Program-made: the position numbers and the translations under genes
Assembly (NCBI RefSeq): GCF_030283145.1
Contig: NZ_JASNWE010000004.1
Coordinates: 496,001 to 560,000, forward strand
Reading direction: 5' to 3'
Length of the DNA stretch: 64,000 nucleotides
Source: Actinomadura xylanilytica
GTDB lineage: Bacteria; Actinomycetota; Actinomycetes; Streptosporangiales; Streptosporangiaceae
Shown here: positions 24,597 to 31,924 of the stretch, in pieces
Position numbering within the stretch: position 1 is the first letter of the stretch
Layout: every line of letters begins with the position of its first letter
Notes under the pieces: generated by a model
Database searches by the model: none
The model's input: the letters and a program-made list of their open reading frames with translations, nothing else
What the model was told of the DNA's origin: nothing

Positions 24597-25409
24597 TCAG
24601 GGTGTCAGGGCCTCGCTCAGGGCGGACTCCACCGAACCGATCTCAGGCCCCAGGAAGCGGCGCCCGAGCGCGGCGAACACGGCGGGGTCGCCGGTGGCGC
24701 GGAACCGGTGTTGCGGCGCGGGCAGGGGCTCCGCGCGGGAGAGCCCCTGATCCTGCAACACCCGGAACACGTCCTTGGCGGTCTCGTCGGCGCTCGAGAC
24801 CAGTGTCACCCCGTCGCCGACGACATACGAGATGGCGCCGGTCAGCAACGGATAATGCGTGCATCCGAGGATGAGCGTGTCACAGCCGGCGTCGGTGATC
24901 GGGCGCAGGTAGCCGCGGGCGACCTCCAGCACCTCCTCGCCCACGGTCTGGCCGGCCTCGACGAAGTCGACCAGCCTCGGGCAGGCGGCGCTGGTCAGCT
25001 GGATGTGCGGGGCCGCGGCGAACGCGTCCTCGTAGGCCCGGCTGTTCACCGTGGCCGCGGTGGCGATCAGCCCGATCCGGCCGTTGGCGGTGGCCCGGGC
25101 GGCCCGCCGGGTGGCCGGGTTGATCACTTCCACGACCGGGACGTCGTAGCGCTCGCGGGCGTCCCGCAGCATCGCCGAGCTGGCGCTGTTGCAGGCGATC
25201 ACCAGCATCTTCACACCCTCGTCGACCAGCGCGTCGAGCATCTCCAGAGCGAACGCGCGGACCTGCGCGATCGGGCGCGGTCCGTAGGGCTGGCGGGCCG
25301 AGTCGCCGAGGTAGACGATCGACTCGTCGGGCAACTGGTCGAGGATCGCGCGGGCCACGGTGAGTCCGCCGAAACCGCTGTCGAAGATCCCGATAGGCGC
25401 GTTTGACAT
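24597..25409 (-). CDS. murI: Glutamate racemase
   Basis: The product is 270 residues from ATG 25409; a TTG nine bases upstream is an alternative. A TAGCCT -10-like hexamer ends eight bases before the ATG, so it may be leaderless. The catalytic cysteines are in VIACNSASSAM and LILGCTHYPLL. The first glycine-rich substrate loop is GIFDSGFGGLTVARA, and YLGDSARQPYG is typical. The enzyme makes D-glutamate for peptidoglycan. The neighbours are the same as in the mycobacterial murI region. Confidence 0.96.
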   Translation of the reverse strand: MSNAPIGIFDSGFGGLTVARAILDQLPDESIVYLGDSARQPYGPRPIAQVRAFALEMLDALVDEGVKMLVIACNSASSAMLRDARERYDVPVVEVINPATRRAARATANGRIGLIATAATVNSRAYEDAFAAAPHIQLTSAACPRLVDFVEAGQTVGEEVLEVARGYLRPITDAGCDTLILGCTHYPLLTGAISYVVGDGVTLVSSADETAKDVFRVLQDQGLSRAEPLPAPQHRFRATGDPAVFAALGRRFLGPEIGSVESALSEALTP

Positions 25410-25545
25410 GGTGCTCAAGGCTAGGCGACTAATCCCGGCGGCAGCGCGTCATGCGTCGTACATCACACGGTCACATACCGGAAATCGAACCTCACCTGAC
25501 CTTGCGGTCAGACCCCGATGACCGAACCCGCCCGAACAGTGCCGT

Positions 25546-26382
25546 TCAGGCCGGGCCGCCGCGTCCGAGGCGGGCGAGCTGGCGGCTCTGCGCGACCAGG
25601 GTCCCGGACGAGTCCCAGATCTCCACGCCCTCGTCGAACCAGCCGCCGGAGACCAGCCGCCCGCCGCCGTGCACGGCCAGCCAGCCGGGCGCCGGGACGG
25701 CGCGCATGTGCCAGGTCAGCTCGACCGTCGGGGCCCAGCCGCGGGCGCCCATGCTGAGCACGACCGGGGGCAGCGCGTCGACGGCGAGCGCCAGCGCGAA
25801 CCCGTCGGGCTCGTGCGGGTCGCGGAGCCGGAACCAGGCCCGGATCTCCGGGCGCCCGCTCGGGTTCCCGTCCAGCCAGCCCATCGTGGCCGGGTCGAAC
25901 CGCATGTCGACCTGCCCGGCGAACCCCGCCTCGTCCCCGGCCGGCTCGGTGCCGGAGCAGGCGTCGATCGGGGGCAGCGCCGGCTCGGGCGGCTCGCCGG
26001 TCCAGTCGGCGGCGGCGGCCCTGTCGAGAGTGCCGGTGGTGACCAGCGCGTCCACAACCGGCCGCCCGCCCTGGACGAGCGTGACGCGAGAGGTGGCGAC
26101 GGTGCGGCCGGTCTTGCGCGGCTCGACGTGCACCTCGGCGGGCCCGGGCTCGGCGACGCGCAGGAAACTCGTCGCGGTCGACAGCGGATGCTCGTGCGGC
26201 GAGGCGTCGACGGCGGCGCGGTCCAGCACGGCCATCAGGTAGCCGCCGTTGATCGCCTCGGCGAACCCGAACGCGGGGTCGAGGCTCGCCGCGTACCGGC
26301 GCGGCGTCCCGTCGTCGTCCCGGCCGGGGGCCCCGGCCCCTCCCAGCCGCGTCACCGCGGTGGCGTCGCCGAACCTGCTCAT
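25546..26382 (-). CDS. Acyl-CoA thioesterase, TesB/double hot-dog type
   Basis: The gene encodes 278 residues from ATG 26382 with GGGAGAG upstream. The N-terminal hot-dog half has DPAFGFAEAINGGYLMAVLDRA and PLSTATSFLRVAEPGPAEV. The C-terminal half has AWFRLRDPHEPDGFALAL, PTVELTWHMRAVPAPGWLAV and WDSSGTLVAQSRQLARL, the typical ending of this family. It hydrolyses an acyl-CoA of unknown chain length. In mycobacteria a rhomboid protease gene occupies the matching place between cysM and murI, so this is a lineage-specific substitution. It is separated from cysM by a 303-base gap holding the structured repeat. Confidence 0.85.
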   Translation of the reverse strand: MSRFGDATAVTRLGGAGAPGRDDDGTPRRYAASLDPAFGFAEAINGGYLMAVLDRAAVDASPHEHPLSTATSFLRVAEPGPAEVHVEPRKTGRTVATSRVTLVQGGRPVVDALVTTGTLDRAAAADWTGEPPEPALPPIDACSGTEPAGDEAGFAGQVDMRFDPATMGWLDGNPSGRPEIRAWFRLRDPHEPDGFALALAVDALPPVVLSMGARGWAPTVELTWHMRAVPAPGWLAVHGGGRLVSGGWFDEGVEIWDSSGTLVAQSRQLARLGRGGPA

Positions 26383-26538
26383 CCGCACTCTCCCGGTCGC
26401 CCGCGCGGCGCCGGACGACGGCCTCGGCGGCACGCTTCTAGAACAACGTTCGGGAAAGCACCCTACCCCCGGCCCGCCGCCCCTGCTCCCCCACCCTGGG
26501 AGCCTGCCCCGGCGCCGCACGCCGGACCGGGGGCCTCA

Positions 26539-26674
26539 GCCGTCGCGCGAGCGCGTTACCTGCCCGGTGAGGGGATGCCGGAGGCGAGCCTCACCGGGCG
26601 GATCGCGAAGCGATGTCGCGCTCGTCCAAGCCAGGTCGGCGTCCGAGCCGCCAGGCGAGGACGCCGGGCCGGGC
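26539..26674 (-). repeat. Structured dispersed repeat, copy B (downstream of cysM)
   Basis: This 136-nt element lies 12 bases after the cysM stop and in its sense orientation. It aligns over its whole length with the copy at 52868-53003, with about ten substitutions by eye. Read on the minus strand it shows a CGGCGTCC/GGACGCCG stem, an outer stem CGAGCGCG/CGCGCTCG, a small hairpin ATCGC-TTC-GCGAT, and an 11-bp hairpin GCCCGGTGAGG/CCTCACCGGGC (26599-26589 with 26572-26562). Two base pairs of that last stem differ from copy A by compensatory changes. The sequence GCTGTGTTTC just before it is also shared. The element contains no gene; the function is unknown. Confidence 0.75.
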
Positions 26675-26685
26675 TGAAACACAGC

Positions 26686-27648
26686 TCAGGCCCAGAGCTG
26701 GCCCTCCAGGCGCGCCTCGGCCTGCTCCAGGGTCCCCGAGTAGGCGCCGGTGGACAGGTACTTCCAGCCGCCGTCGGCCACGACGAACGCGATGTCGGCC
26801 CGCTCGCCCGCCTGGACGGCCTTGCGGGCCATGCCGAGCGCCGCGTGCAGCGCGCCGCCGGTGGAGATGCCCGCGAAGATGCCCTCCTGCTCCAGCAGCT
26901 CGCGGGTGCGGCGCAGCGCGTCGGCCGACCCGACCGAGAACCGGGTGGTCAGCACCGAGTCGTCGTACAGCTCGGGGATGAAGCCCTCGTCGATGTTGCG
27001 CAGCCCGTACACCAGCTCGCCGTACCGCGGCTCGGCCGCGACGATCTTGACGTCCGGCACCTGCTCGCGCAGGTAGCGGCCGACGCCCATCAGGGTGCCG
27101 GTGGTGCCGAGACCGGCCACGAAGTGCGTCACGGTCGGCAGGTCGGCGAGGATCTCCGGGCCGGTCGTCTCGTAGTGCGCGCGCGCGTTGGCCTCGTTGC
27201 CGTACTGGTAGAGCATCACCCAGTCGGGGTTCTCGGCGGCCAGCCCCTTGGCCACCCGCACCGCCTCGTTGGAGCCGCCCGCGGCCGGGGAGGGGATGAT
27301 CCGCGCCCCCCACATCTCCAGTAGCTGGCGGCGTTCGGCGGAGGTGTTTTCGGGCATCACGCAGACCATCTCGTAGCCGCGCAGCTTGGCGACCATGGCC
27401 AGCGAGATGCCGGTGTTGCCGGAGGTCGGCTCGAGGATCGTGCAGCCGGGGCTGAGCAGCCCCTCCTTCTCGGCCTTCTCGATCATGTAGAAGGCGGGCC
27501 GGTCCTTCACCGAACCGGTGGGGTTGTGGTCTTCCAGCTTGGCCCACAGCCGCACGCCGCCACCGGGGGACAGCCTGGGCAGTCCCACCAGCGGCGTGCG
27601 GCCGAGCGAGTCGAGCAGCGAGTCGAAGCGCATGTCGGAGCCGGTCAC
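26686..27648 (-). CDS. cysM: CysO-dependent cysteine synthase CysM
   Basis: The product is 320 residues. GTG 27648 overlaps the cysO stop (GTGA); an ATG at 27633 is an alternative start. PLP-binding residues are clear: the Lys in NPTGSVKDRPAFYM, the substrate loop EPTSGNTGISLA, and the phosphate-binding loop GLGTTGTLMGVG. The C-terminus WKYLSTGAYSGTLEQAEARLEG is typical of the mycobacterial CysM type. That enzyme condenses O-phosphoserine with CysO thiocarboxylate instead of free sulfide. The adjoining cysO and mec genes support this pathway, which makes cysteine under oxidative conditions. Confidence 0.95.
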   Translation of the reverse strand: MTGSDMRFDSLLDSLGRTPLVGLPRLSPGGGVRLWAKLEDHNPTGSVKDRPAFYMIEKAEKEGLLSPGCTILEPTSGNTGISLAMVAKLRGYEMVCVMPENTSAERRQLLEMWGARIIPSPAAGGSNEAVRVAKGLAAENPDWVMLYQYGNEANARAHYETTGPEILADLPTVTHFVAGLGTTGTLMGVGRYLREQVPDVKIVAAEPRYGELVYGLRNIDEGFIPELYDDSVLTTRFSVGSADALRRTRELLEQEGIFAGISTGGALHAALGMARKAVQAGERADIAFVVADGGWKYLSTGAYSGTLEQAEARLEGQLWA

Positions 27649-27917
27649 CCTCCGGCGACGGCCGGCAGGATGGTGACGCTGTCACCGTCGGAGACCGGGG
27701 TCTCCAGGGCGCTCAGGAAGCGGACGTCCTCGTCGTTCAGGTAGACGTTGACGAACCTGCGCAGCCCCTTGTCGTCCACCAGCCGGCCGCGCAGGCCGGG
27801 GTGCCGGACGTCCAGGTCCGAGATGAGCTCGTCGAGCGTGCCGCCCTTGCCCTCGACGGCCTTGGCGCCGTCGGTGAGGTTACGCAGGATCGTCGGGATC
27901 CGGACCTCGATCGCCAT
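27645..27917 (-). CDS. cysO: Sulfur carrier protein CysO (MoaD/ThiS-like)
   Basis: The 90-residue protein starts at ATG 27917 after AAGGAG. It has a ubiquitin-like fold of the MoaD/ThiS family: VRIPTILRNLTDGAKAVEG, LRRFVNVYLNDEDVRFL, then SDGDSVTILPAVAGG. The C-terminal Gly-Gly is required for thiocarboxylate formation. The carried sulfur is transferred by CysM to O-phosphoserine, and Mec then cuts cysteine from the CysO end. All three genes are present in the known order. Confidence 0.95.
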   Translation of the reverse strand: MAIEVRIPTILRNLTDGAKAVEGKGGTLDELISDLDVRHPGLRGRLVDDKGLRRFVNVYLNDEDVRFLSALETPVSDGDSVTILPAVAGG

Positions 27918-28007
27918 CGCGAAGATCTCCTTCAGGTCGTACGGGCTCCCCGCCCACGGCATCACAACAGGGCGGGGCGCGGGGGAATTCCAGCCGTGGT
28001 CAGCGCG

Positions 28008-28157
28008 TCAGCGACAGTCGTAGACGACCTCGGCGCGCGAATGCCCGAACAGGAAGCTCTGCACGGGCGAGAAGGCTCGCGTGAGGCGGTCCGGACGCGG
28101 CCGAACGCCGGCCGGGATACCGCATCGGGCACCCGTCCGCAGCTCGTTCGTCCACAT
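28008..28157 (-). CDS. Possible small leaderless ORF upstream of cysO
   Basis: An open frame of 49 codons starts with ATG at 28157, exactly seven bases after a good -10 hexamer (TAAACT), and ends 90 bases before cysO. The start reads MWTNELRTGARCGIP and the end VVYDCR. A shorter version from GTG 28064 (18 codons) would also end in DCR. Short leader peptides with a Cys codon near the end are known upstream of actinobacterial cysteine genes, which makes regulation by cysteine supply thinkable. No conservation evidence is available here, and chance is a real alternative. Confidence 0.3.
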   Translation of the reverse strand: MWTNELRTGARCGIPAGVRPRPDRLTRAFSPVQSFLFGHSRAEVVYDCR

Positions 28158-28164
28158 GACCATC

Positions 28165-28170
28165 AGTTTA
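28165..28170 (-). promoter_or_regulatory. -10 element for the cysO-cysM transcript
   Basis: TAAACT on the minus strand matches the actinobacterial TAnnnT consensus well and stands out in this GC-rich gap. It is placed seven bases before the ATG at 28157 and 247 bases before cysO. A weak GGGGAC lies 17 bases upstream as -35. Confidence 0.5.
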
Positions 28171-28200
28171 CCGGCCGGAACCGCGCCGTCCCCCGGCGGC

Positions 28201-28617
28201 TCAGCCGTAGGACTCGACGATCTTGACCTCTTCCTCGGTCACCGCGCCGTCCACGATCCGGTACGAGCGGAACTCCGCCTCGCCCTCCTCGCGGGTCGAC
28301 ACCAGCACGTAGTGCGCGTTGGGCTCGGCCGCGTAGGAGACGTCGGTCCGGGACGGGTAGGCCTCGGTCGCGGTGTGCGAGTGGTAGATCACCACCGGCT
28401 CCTCGTCGCGGTCGTCCATCCCCCGCCACACCTTGAGCTGCTCGAGCGAGTCGAACCGGTAGAACGTCGGGGACCGCTCGGCGTTGGCCATCGCGATGTA
28501 CCGGACGGGCCGGTCGGATCCGATCGGCCCCGCGATCACGCCACACGCCTCATCGGGATGATCGGCGCGCGCATGCGCGACGATCCGGTCGACGAGTTCT
28601 CGCTCGATCGTCAGCAT
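28201..28617 (-). CDS. mec: Mec, JAMM metalloprotease that frees cysteine from CysO
   Basis: The protein has 138 residues. The JAMM/MPN+ zinc site is complete: catalytic Glu in PDEACGVIAG (about residue 22) and the metal ligands in VIYHSHTATEAYPSRTDVSY, which fits H-x-H-x7-S-x2-D. In mycobacteria this enzyme removes cysteine from the CysO-Cys adduct, finishing the thiocarboxylate route. Here mec is followed by cysO and cysM with a 283-base gap that contains a separate promoter. Confidence 0.95.
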   Translation of the reverse strand: MLTIERELVDRIVAHARADHPDEACGVIAGPIGSDRPVRYIAMANAERSPTFYRFDSLEQLKVWRGMDDRDEEPVVIYHSHTATEAYPSRTDVSYAAEPNAHYVLVSTREEGEAEFRSYRIVDGAVTEEEVKIVESYG

Positions 28618-28744
28618 GCCCGCAGATTACCGCCCCCGCGGGACGCCCGATCCCCCCGGTCAGCGCCGCGCACGCGCCCATGGCCGCGTCCGCGCGCCCC
28701 GCCGCGCCTGGAGGGTGACCGCCCGGCCGCCGGCGGGCGGGCGG

Positions 28745-29752
28745 TCAGCCGTCGTCGCCCAGCCGCTGGTGCAGGCGGATGCTGGAGCCGCCCGCGCCCG
28801 AGCGGATCTCGACGATGTGGCACAGCCGCCGGACCGCCCACATGGCGCCGTCGCCGCTCCGGTCGCTGCGCGGCGGGGCGTAGCCGAGGAAGCGGTCCTC
28901 CAGCTCGCCCTTGGGGTCGTCGACGTCGCAGACCAGCTCGCCGTCCTCGGCCCACACCCACAGGACGCCCTCGCCGCCCCCGTGGCGGATGACGTGGGTG
29001 GCGACCTCGTTGGCCGCGAGCACGAACGGGAGCGTCCGGTCGCGCGCCAGCCCGTGCCGGGCCGCCTCGACCATCAGAAACGACCGCAGGCCGGGCAGCT
29101 CGCCGCCGGCGAAGCCCCGGCGGGCCGCGGTGTCGGGGGGACGCGGCAGCGGCCGGCCGTTGCACTCGGCGTAGAAGGCGGCCGGGTCGGTGAAGCTCCC
29201 GCTCTGCCGGACGCCGTCGCCGTCGACCAGCTCGGGATGGGTGCGCGCGGCGTCGAACAGCACGTGGCCGGGCAGCGCCGTGGCGTCGTAGGCGCACATC
29301 AGCGCCGTCGGGGTGCCCGCGAAGACCACGTTGAGGACGGCCTCGTGCCGCTTCCACTCGCAGGTCTCCAGCGGCGTGCGGCCCGTCCAGACCGGCTCGG
29401 CGAGCAGGCGCAGCCGGCCCCGCGGCCACCAGTCGCCGCGGGCCCGGTCGTGGTAGGACGCCAGGGCCTGCATCGGGCCGCGGAACCACTCCGCCCGGTC
29501 GATGAACTCGATCCGGGCCGCGTCGGCGGCGCCGAGCTGCTCGCGCAGCAGGCAGCGGGCCGCGGCCGAGGCGATCACCACCAGGACGTCGCCCGCCAGC
29601 CGCCCGTCCCGCAGGAACGGGACCGCGGCGGCGGCGAAGTCGCGGTCGGACCGGTAGAGCAGGGCCTGGTGCGTCAGGCCGCCGCGATCGGTCGCCGCCC
29701 GCGCCGGGTCCGCTGGCGCGGCCGGTATGCCCGTTCCCGTAAAGGCGTTCAC
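28745..29752 (-). CDS. RsbA-type MEDS-HATPase protein with degenerate N-box
   Basis: This is a 335-residue protein from GTG 29752, overlapping the stop of the upstream MEDS-STAS gene (GTGA). The MEDS part spans residues 25-190 (HQALLYRSDRDFAAAAVPFLRDG can be followed from residue 28; LLAEPVWTGRTPLETCEWKRHE; LMCAYDATALPGHVL). The ATPase-like part reads FVLAANEVATHVIRHGGGEG, where the Mg-binding Asn of the N-box (ANALRHG in the 18232 paralogue) is replaced by His. The G1-like loop is also poor (CDVDDPKGELEDRF). It may bind partners without kinase activity. The role is inferred from family. Confidence 0.82.
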   Translation of the reverse strand: MNAFTGTGIPAAPADPARAATDRGGLTHQALLYRSDRDFAAAAVPFLRDGRLAGDVLVVIASAAARCLLREQLGAADAARIEFIDRAEWFRGPMQALASYHDRARGDWWPRGRLRLLAEPVWTGRTPLETCEWKRHEAVLNVVFAGTPTALMCAYDATALPGHVLFDAARTHPELVDGDGVRQSGSFTDPAAFYAECNGRPLPRPPDTAARRGFAGGELPGLRSFLMVEAARHGLARDRTLPFVLAANEVATHVIRHGGGEGVLWVWAEDGELVCDVDDPKGELEDRFLGYAPPRSDRSGDGAMWAVRRLCHIVEIRSGAGGSSIRLHQRLGDDG

Positions 29753-30651
29753 CGGTGGGCCCCCTCCAGGTAGACGCCGGGCGCCGAGTCCCAGCCGGCG
29801 ATCTTCATCATCAGCTCCAGGAAGGCGGGCACGCCCCGCAGGATCACCTGCCGCTCCAGGCCGGCGCCCTGCCCGCCCGCGCCGATCAGGGCCCGCAGCC
29901 CCTCCAGGTCGCAGAACTCCAGCCCGGACAGGTCGAGGCAGTAGTGCCCGGCGCGGGTCGCCTCGGCGCGCAGCACGTCCAGCAGGCCCGGCAGCGTGGA
30001 CTCGTCGACCGCGCCGGTCAGCCGCAGGCCGGGCGGGCCGAAGATGGGCGTGATGGTCAGCACCCCGTCGGCGTAGAGGTCGTCGGGCCGGACCCGCCCG
30101 TCATGGCACGCCTCCAGGATCCTGAGCTGCTCTGGGCCGAACCAGCGCCGGTCGTACTGGCAGAGCGCCATCGCGCGGCTGCCCGGCGCCTGGAACGCCC
30201 GCTGGCAGCTCTGCTCGAACTCGGCGAACCGGTCGGTGCCGGGCCAGCCGCGCACCGAGAACGAGGCCTCGCCGGCGAACCGCACCCCGGCGTAGTCCTG
30301 GAGCAGGGCGACCTCCATCTCGGTGCCGAGCAGCGCCACGGTGTCGTCGGGGTCGAACCGGCCGGACGCCATGAACGCCTCCGCGATGGGCCGGATGACC
30401 AGGTGCCCGGCCTCCGCGCCGGCCCTCAGCTCGGGCCCGTCCCGGCCCGCCGCCCCGGCCAGCCGGTCGAGCACCGCCTCGGAGCTCTCCCCGTCGGCCA
30501 GGTAGACGACCTTGTGACCGGCGCGGAGGCCGTCCCGGACGTAGGCGGTGAGGACGGCGTGCCGCTCCTCCTCGCTGTCGTAGGTGAGGCAGAGATGGTG
30601 GCCGAACCTCATCTCGCCGACGGGGGTCAGCGCGATCCGTTCAGGTGTCAC
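29749..30651 (-). CDS. MEDS-STAS regulatory protein (second cluster)
   Basis: The 300-residue protein starts at GTG 30651 with GAGGG upstream; a longer frame from 30750 would begin in the promoter. The MEDS domain runs from MRFGHHLCLTYDSEEERHAV to ALCQYDRRWFGPEQL. The STAS-like domain has LRLTGAVDESTLPGLLDVL and YCLDLSGLEFCDLEGLRALI. As in the 17-20 kb cluster, the phospho-serine of the canonical DSSG motif is replaced (CDLEG). The pair MEDS-STAS / MEDS-HATPase repeats the order of the first cluster. Confidence 0.83.
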   Translation of the reverse strand: MTPERIALTPVGEMRFGHHLCLTYDSEEERHAVLTAYVRDGLRAGHKVVYLADGESSEAVLDRLAGAAGRDGPELRAGAEAGHLVIRPIAEAFMASGRFDPDDTVALLGTEMEVALLQDYAGVRFAGEASFSVRGWPGTDRFAEFEQSCQRAFQAPGSRAMALCQYDRRWFGPEQLRILEACHDGRVRPDDLYADGVLTITPIFGPPGLRLTGAVDESTLPGLLDVLRAEATRAGHYCLDLSGLEFCDLEGLRALIGAGGQGAGLERQVILRGVPAFLELMMKIAGWDSAPGVYLEGAHR

Positions 30652-30834
30652 CCGGCACCCTCTTCCACTGATAGGCAGGCCCGCCGGGGGGACGGGGCCA
30701 CGGCTACCTCTGGAGAGAACTCTCTCGCCCGCCAAAATAGCAATACACACCGCTACTTCGTCCGAACATCGAGTAACGATCGGACGATTCGGCGATCAGC
30801 CGTCCGGACGCGGCCGGGCGCCCCGCGCCTCGCG
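30652..30834. promoter_or_regulatory. Promoter-bearing gap upstream of the second MEDS pair
   Basis: This 183-base gap includes the AT-rich run CCAAAATAGCAATACACACC around 30733 and an interrupted palindrome GAGAGA-AC-TCTCTC at 30712-30725. It probably holds the promoter for the leftward MEDS pair. No gene is seen in it. Confidence 0.4.
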
Positions 30835-31371
30835 CTACCAGACGGCGCGGACCATGCTCTCCTGGAGCATCGTGAGCCAGTCGTAGGCCGCGAACATCGC
30901 CGTCCGGGGGTCGTGCGGGTCGAGCCGGCCGGCCTCCTCGTACCACTCCTCGCTGATGTCCAGCCGGGTGCCGAGCGCCAGCCGCACGTCGTTCAGCGCC
31001 CGCAGCCACGCCTGCGCCTCGTCCTTGTCGAGGACCGTGTCGACGCCCGAGTCGTGCGCGTCCCCGATGGTGCGCAGCACCGTGCTCGCCGCCTCGCGCT
31101 TGCCGTCGCGCAGCCCCATCTCGGTGTAGCGGCGGAACTCGCCCGCCGCCTCGCCGTCCTCGCGGTAGGCGTCGGGGAACAGCCGCGCCAGCACCGGGTC
31201 GTCCGGCTTGACCGCGTGCTCGGCGATGCCCATCGAGGCCAGCTCGTCGTCGGCGTCCGGCGCGTCGCCGAGCAGCGTGACGAGCTGCCGCATCAGCGCG
31301 TGCACGAGCGCCGCCTCCTCGGCCTCCAGCCGCAGGACGACGCCCTTCCTGTTCTTCTTCACCGTGCTCAT
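30835..31371 (-). CDS. DUF2017 protein (ClpS-associated)
   Basis: The product is 178 residues. DUF2017 features are evident: GVVLRLEAEEAALVHALMRQL at the start, DDPVLARLFPDAYREDGEAA, and LDISEEWYEEAGRLDPHDPR followed by AAYDWLTMLQESMV. It is predicted cytoplasmic and helical. The family is found beside clpS in actinobacteria (Rv1332 in Mycobacterium) and a link to regulated proteolysis has been suggested from that context. The gene starts 76 bases after clpS ends. Confidence 0.88.
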   Translation of the reverse strand: MSTVKKNRKGVVLRLEAEEAALVHALMRQLVTLLGDAPDADDELASMGIAEHAVKPDDPVLARLFPDAYREDGEAAGEFRRYTEMGLRDGKREAASTVLRTIGDAHDSGVDTVLDKDEAQAWLRALNDVRLALGTRLDISEEWYEEAGRLDPHDPRTAMFAAYDWLTMLQESMVRAVW

Positions 31372-31447
31372 CGGCTCGCTCCAGCTCCCCGTCCGCCCGT
31401 CCGCCCGTTCACCGGTCCACCCGTTCGCCGGCCTACCGTTCGCCGGC

Positions 31448-31744
31448 TCAGTCGTCCCGCTTCACGGTGGCCCACAGCCCATAGGAGTGGAGGATCTCCA
31501 CGTCGCGCTCCATCTCCTCGCGGGTGCCGCTGGCCACGACGGCCCGGCCCTTGTGGTGCACGTCCATCATCAGCTTCTCGGCCTTGGACTTGGAGTAGCC
31601 GAAGACGGCCTGGAAGACGTAGGTGACATAGGACATCAGGTTGATCGGGTCGTTCCAGACGATCGCCAGCCACGGCAGGTCCGGGCGCTGCTCCTCCTTG
31701 GCGTCCGGCCGTTCCAGCTCGACCGGCGCGGGTGCTGTGCTCAC
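31448..31744 (-). CDS. clpS: ClpS adaptor protein
   Basis: The 98-residue protein contains the ClpS core: LAIVWNDPINLMSYVTYVFQ, then KAEKLMMDVHHKGRAVVASG and EEMERDVEILHSYGLWATV. ClpS docks on the ClpA/ClpC N-domain and delivers substrates with destabilising N-terminal residues. The acidic pocket equivalents (N-D-P start and the MxxVH helix) are present. It lies in a conserved order with DUF2017 and pncB. Confidence 0.94.
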   Translation of the reverse strand: MSTAPAPVELERPDAKEEQRPDLPWLAIVWNDPINLMSYVTYVFQAVFGYSKSKAEKLMMDVHHKGRAVVASGTREEMERDVEILHSYGLWATVKRDD

Positions 31745-31911
31745 GGGCTCACTCCGCTCCTCGGACCGGCCACCCTGCTCACGGCCGCGTTCATATCGCC
31801 GTTTCGCCCCCTCTTCCCGTCAGGTCGGTCCGCCCATAGCGTCCGATGCTATGCGCCCAGCGCGCCCCGGGGTGTGATGGCCTGCACGTCAATGGTGCAC
31901 GCACGGGGTCG

Positions 31912-31917
31912 TAGGGT
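31912..31917 (+). promoter_or_regulatory. -10 element, leaderless start of pncB
   Basis: TAGGGT is followed by exactly seven bases and then GTG 31925, with no ribosome binding site. This fixes the likely pncB start, since the in-frame ATGs at 31877 and 31892 lie upstream of the promoter. Confidence 0.55.
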
Positions 31918-31924
31918 TCCAGAT

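Noticed and set aside
31378..31445. CCGTCCGCCCG/CCGTTCGCCGG short repeats between clpS and DUF2017 as a functional element
   Set aside because: Imperfect, short and GC-simple; nothing distinguishes it from ordinary spacer sequence.
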